A DNA stretch of 64,000 nucleotides from G965222505 sp965222505 (GTDB lineage: Bacteria; Bacteroidota; Rhodothermia; Rhodothermales; DATKEJ01). Below the pieces are notes generated by a model, which made no database searches, was not told where the DNA came from, and saw nothing but the letters and a program-made list of their open reading frames with translations. Shown here in pieces: positions 61,010 to 64,000 of this stretch; the stretch's first letter is position 1; every line of letters starts with the position of its first letter. The translations under genes and the position numbers were made by a program. Where the stretch lies: the NCBI GenBank assembly GCA_965222505.1, contig OZ244956.1, positions 2,542,001-2,606,000 on the forward strand. The letters run 5' to 3'.

Positions 61010-62545
61010 ATGGACGCTGCCTCTTCTGCTACCCCAAAATCATGGGTTGACCGGTTTCTGGGTGCGGTAGAACGCATCGGCAATGCCCTTCCGCATCCCG
61101 CTACCCTCTTCGGCCTGTTTGCACTCATTGTGGTTGTGCTCTCTGGCGTCTTTAGCTGGATGGACATTTCAGCCGTCAATCCGGCCAGCGATGAAGTCAT
61201 TCGTCCGGTGAATCTACTCTCCCGCGAGGGCCTGCACCGCATCCTCGTTGAAATGCTGGACAACTTTACCGGCTTTGCGCCACTAGGCACCGTACTGGTA
61301 GCGATGCTGGGCATCGGGGTGGCTGAGGGAAGCGGCCTGATCGGGGCCGGTTTGCGGCTCCTGGTGCTTTCCTCGCCCGAAAAGTGGCTCACGTTTGTGA
61401 TCGTGATGGCGGGTGTACTGTCGAATACGGCCAGTGAAGTCGGCTACGTCCTGCTGGTCCCCCTGAGTGCCATCATCTTCCTCGCGGTAGGGCGGCACCC
61501 GATTGCAGGGCTGGCGGCGGCTTTTGCCGGGGTTTCCGGTGGATACAGCGCCAACCTGTTGTTGGGTACCATCGACCCCCTGCTGGCAGGGTTAAGCCAG
61601 GAAGCGGCTCAGATTGTAGATCCTGAGTACCTTGTCAACCCGGCATGCAATTACTACTTCATGTTTGTATCCACCTTCTTCATTGCCGCTGCCGGTACGT
61701 GGGTGACCGAAAAGATCGTGGTGCCACGCCTGGGGTCGTATCACGGCGATGTTGAAGCCGAGGAAATCCGCCCCCTCAGCGCTGAAGAAAAGCGGGGCCT
61801 GCGGTTTGCGCTGGTGTCCATCCTCATCCTGTCGGCCTTGATCTTGCTCGGCCTGATCCCGGAAAACGGCCTGCTGCGCGCTATGGACGGTTCCATTTTA
61901 CGCTCGCCGTTCATGCGGGGTATTGTGGCCTTCATCTTCATCAGCGCCAGCATTGCCGGGATTGCCTACGGCATCGGTGCAGGCACCCTCAAAAGCGATT
62001 CTGACGTAATGGAGGGCATGGGGAAGGCCATGTCTACCCTGGGCCTCTATATGGTGCTGGTGTTTTTTGCCGCCCAGTTTGTGGCCTACTTCAAATGGAC
62101 AAACCTGGGCCTCATCTTCGCCATTAAAGGGGCTGCCGTGCTCCAGGCATCCGGCCTGGGACCCATTCCGTTGATGATCTCCTTTGTCTTTCTTTCGGCA
62201 GTCATTAACCTGGCGATGGGGAGTGCCTCAGCCAAATGGGCCATCATGGCCCCGGTCTTCATTCCGATGTTCATGTTCCTGGGCTACTCCCCGGAACTGG
62301 TGCAAACAGCCTACCGTGTCGGCGACAGCGTAACAAACATCATCTCCCCGATGATGTCCTATTTTGCCCTGATTATCGCCTTCATGCAACAGTACGACAA
62401 GAAGGCCGGCATCGGCACAGTAGTGGCTACGATGCTGCCCTATACCGTGGTCTTCCTGTTGATCTGGATGGTCTTGCTGATCATCTGGCTGCTCATTGGT
62501 GCACCACTCGGACCAGGTGCACCGCTGTACCTACCCACACCGTGA
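61010..62545 (+). CDS. AbgT-family transporter
   Basis: 511 residues with about 11-12 membrane segments. It has the AbgT pattern IGNALPHPATLFGLFALIVV, SNTASEVGYVLLVPLSA, and VGDSVTNIISPMMSYFALI. AbgT proteins carry p-aminobenzoyl-glutamate or act as antimetabolite efflux pumps. The stop overlaps the GTG start of the AraC-type regulator (GTGA), so the two are translationally coupled. Confidence 0.9.
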   Translation: MDAASSATPKSWVDRFLGAVERIGNALPHPATLFGLFALIVVVLSGVFSWMDISAVNPASDEVIRPVNLLSREGLHRILVEMLDNFTGFAPLGTVLVAMLGIGVAEGSGLIGAGLRLLVLSSPEKWLTFVIVMAGVLSNTASEVGYVLLVPLSAIIFLAVGRHPIAGLAAAFAGVSGGYSANLLLGTIDPLLAGLSQEAAQIVDPEYLVNPACNYYFMFVSTFFIAAAGTWVTEKIVVPRLGSYHGDVEAEEIRPLSAEEKRGLRFALVSILILSALILLGLIPENGLLRAMDGSILRSPFMRGIVAFIFISASIAGIAYGIGAGTLKSDSDVMEGMGKAMSTLGLYMVLVFFAAQFVAYFKWTNLGLIFAIKGAAVLQASGLGPIPLMISFVFLSAVINLAMGSASAKWAIMAPVFIPMFMFLGYSPELVQTAYRVGDSVTNIISPMMSYFALIIAFMQQYDKKAGIGTVVATMLPYTVVFLLIWMVLLIIWLLIGAPLGPGAPLYLPTP

Positions 62546-63330
62546 TCCACTATGCCGAACAGGCACCGGATGAAGCCCTGGTGGCTTACGTCTGGAGCTA
62601 CTGGACCTTCTCGGTCGATGCGGCTTTCGATGGCCCTTACCAGCATCGGATTGTACCCGACGGCTGTGTGAGTCTGGCCTACGCCCTGGAACACCCCTCC
62701 GAACCCGGCCAGTTACGCATCGTCGGCCCTCGGCTAAAGGCGTTCACCATCCCCGTACCGGCCGGAGCCGCCTACTGGGGCATCCGCTTCCGGCCTGGTG
62801 CCGCATCTCCCTTGCTCCATGTGCCGATGGAAGACCTCCGGGACCAAGTGGCCGATGCCGGGCAGTTTCTTCCTGAGCTGGCCCAAACCCTCCTCAACCG
62901 CCTGGTCCCGTGCACAAGCCGCGAGGCTATGTTTGAGGCTTTTGATGCTGTGCTCCATCCCCTGATTGCCCAAGCCTCACCAATCGATCCGCACATCCGC
63001 ACTGCCGTCGATCACATTACGCAAACCCAGGGCAAAGGGTTGATTCGGGAGGTGGCCGAAGCCGTACACCTGAGCCCCCGCCAGTTCCAGCGTCGCTTTC
63101 GCAAAGCCGTCGGCCTGACGGCCAAGCAATTCGCCCGCATCCGCCGGTTTCGGCTTTCGGCAGGCAACATCCTCAAAACTGATCCAGAGGCGTGGGGTAC
63201 GATCGCTGCCTCACACGGCTACGCCGACCAAGCCCACCTCAATCGAGATTTCCAGCAACTGACCGGCCTCTCCCCAAAATCCCTGGCCGAACGCATCCGA
63301 ACCATCGACCACAAAGACGTTGATCCTTGA
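62542..63330 (+). CDS. AraC-family transcriptional regulator
   Basis: 262 residues. The N-terminal half is a DUF6597-like sensor (IVPDGCVSLAYAL, WGIRFRPGAASPLL). The C-terminal half is an AraC HTH_18 domain (VAEAVHLSPRQFQRRFRKAV and AASHGYADQAHLNRDFQQLT). The start is GTG at 62542, within the AbgT stop, so it probably regulates the transporter operon. Confidence 0.86.
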   Translation: MIHYAEQAPDEALVAYVWSYWTFSVDAAFDGPYQHRIVPDGCVSLAYALEHPSEPGQLRIVGPRLKAFTIPVPAGAAYWGIRFRPGAASPLLHVPMEDLRDQVADAGQFLPELAQTLLNRLVPCTSREAMFEAFDAVLHPLIAQASPIDPHIRTAVDHITQTQGKGLIREVAEAVHLSPRQFQRRFRKAVGLTAKQFARIRRFRLSAGNILKTDPEAWGTIAASHGYADQAHLNRDFQQLTGLSPKSLAERIRTIDHKDVDP

Positions 63331-63399
63331 AAGTATCGCGTAATGCGTTCCCAGGATGTCGTTTTTTTTCTATCGAAAGCCGGTATGCCCGTTGTACAC

Positions 63400-63565
63400 T
63401 AGTGTTGCGTCAATTTCCAGATGACGGGTAGGTTCGGAGGTTGTTTTTGTTGCCGACAAGGCGCATGAGCGCAGACATAGCCAGAGCTATGGCGAGATCA
63501 TGCAACGCCGGCGGCAGCGAAAACGGCCCCGAAGGACCCGTCAAGATGGGGTTGACGCAACACTA
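63400..63565. mobile_element. MITE-like palindromic element with 14-bp perfect terminal inverted repeats
   Basis: 166 bp flanked by TAGTGTTGCGTCAA (63400-63413) and TTGACGCAACACTA (63552-63565). The outer TA on both sides could be a TA target duplication as in IS630/Tc1 relatives. The inside has a CAAGGCG ... TGAG ... GCAACGC framework shared with the element at 25641. It has no coding potential. Confidence 0.7.
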
Positions 63566-63610
63566 AGGCTGCATAAAGAATCCTTTCCACTTTTAACTGT
63601 GGTGCCTTAC

Positions 63611-64000
63611 ATGAAAACGATACTGACGGCCTGTCTCACGTTTGCCTGTATGCTGCCCGTGGCTGCTCAACCCCATTCCCCCGACCACACCGCCGTAAAA
63701 GAAGCCCTGCAACCCTTAGCCTTTCTCGTCGGCACGTGGGAAGGGGAGGGGTGGATGATGATGGGCCGGGGCCAACGGAGTACCTCTCAGGTCATCGAAA
63801 CGGCCCAGTGGAAACTCGACGGCACCGTCCTGCTGGTCGAAGGCCTGGGCACCCGTACTGATGAAAACGGGGACACCCATACCGTCCACAACGCCATGGG
63901 CGTCATCAGCTACGACGCGGCCACCCAAAACTACCTGTTCCGTGCCTACCGCACCGGCGGTCAATACGTCGATGCCGATGTCACGATGACAGACAGCACC
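63611..64000 (+). CDS. DUF1579-like secreted protein (5' part, cut by window end)
   Basis: 130 codons visible, open to the end of the window. Signal peptide MKTILTACLTFACMLPVAAQ, then LAFLVGTWEGEGWMMMGRGQ, the start of a DUF1579/lipocalin-like beta barrel. It has its own start at ATG 63611 and lies 45 bp after the MITE-like element. Confidence 0.7.
   Translation, partial: MKTILTACLTFACMLPVAAQPHSPDHTAVKEALQPLAFLVGTWEGEGWMMMGRGQRSTSQVIETAQWKLDGTVLLVEGLGTRTDENGDTHTVHNAMGVISYDAATQNYLFRAYRTGGQYVDADVTMTDST

Noticed and set aside
1..64000. tRNA or rRNA genes
   Set aside because: No conserved GGTTCGANNCC-type T-arm with matching acceptor or rRNA-like blocks was found on reading the intergenic regions.

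Overview
The window looks like a chromosomal segment of a Bacteroidota-related bacterium of the Rhodothermota/Balneolota type. The evidence is moderately high GC (about 58-60% by eye), a PorQ homologue, several secreted proteins ending in type IX secretion (T9SS) sorting domains of the YPNPF class, DUF4097 and DUF4252 proteins, paired DUF3857/transglutaminase proteins, and many secreted metallopeptidases. No rRNA, tRNA, CRISPR array or intact insertion sequence was seen. The 3' end cuts a gene at 63611.

Layout. 1-9.2 kb: zinc metalloprotease, orphan trpF, small hypothetical genes, an SDR oxidoreductase, a DUF4097 protein, ndk and bifunctional thrA. 9.3-17.6 kb: a decayed TPR/T9SS-tail gene, an NDUFA9-like epimerase, a predicted outer-membrane protein, porQ, a RodZ-like regulator coupled to a coiled-coil lipoprotein, and an M49-like lipoprotein peptidase. 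17.7-25.2 kb: a giant FG-GAP/FN3 T9SS cargo protein, a TPR-CHAT (caspase-like) lipoprotein and a MazF-type toxin-antitoxin pair. 25.2-31.5 kb, leftward: cytochrome c maturation genes (ccmB, C, D-like, E), M20 and M28 peptidases, and a DUF58 protein. 31.5-41.4 kb, mostly rightward: pyrR-pyrB, a Phd antitoxin with a PIN-toxin remnant, a LamG/T9SS protein, an UPF0173 hydrolase and the DUF3857 pair. 41.4-48.6 kb, leftward: a BchI-like AAA+ ATPase, an AT-richer two-gene ATPase plus TOPRIM cassette (best candidate for an undescribed defence system), a beta-propeller lipoprotein and a VPS10/BNR-repeat protein. 48.7-64 kb: an M28 peptidase, a hybrid histidine kinase, a K+ channel, an ECF sigma/anti-sigma/DUF4252 operon, an SdiA-regulated-like protein, hicAB, a surface-glycan cluster, ftsE, an AbgT transporter overlapping an AraC regulator, and a partial DUF1579-like gene.

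Non-coding structure is unusually rich. At least ten intergenic loci carry repeats with strict 7-bp periodicity in four sequence types, often as inverted arms around a short centre. Two 160-166 bp palindromic elements with terminal inverted repeats resemble MITEs; one sits inside the ccm cluster. Two intergenic sites share TGTAACC-N16-CGT(A/T), one before the ECF sigma gene and one before the distant DUF4097 gene. This suggests one envelope-stress regulon spanning 50 kb of the window.
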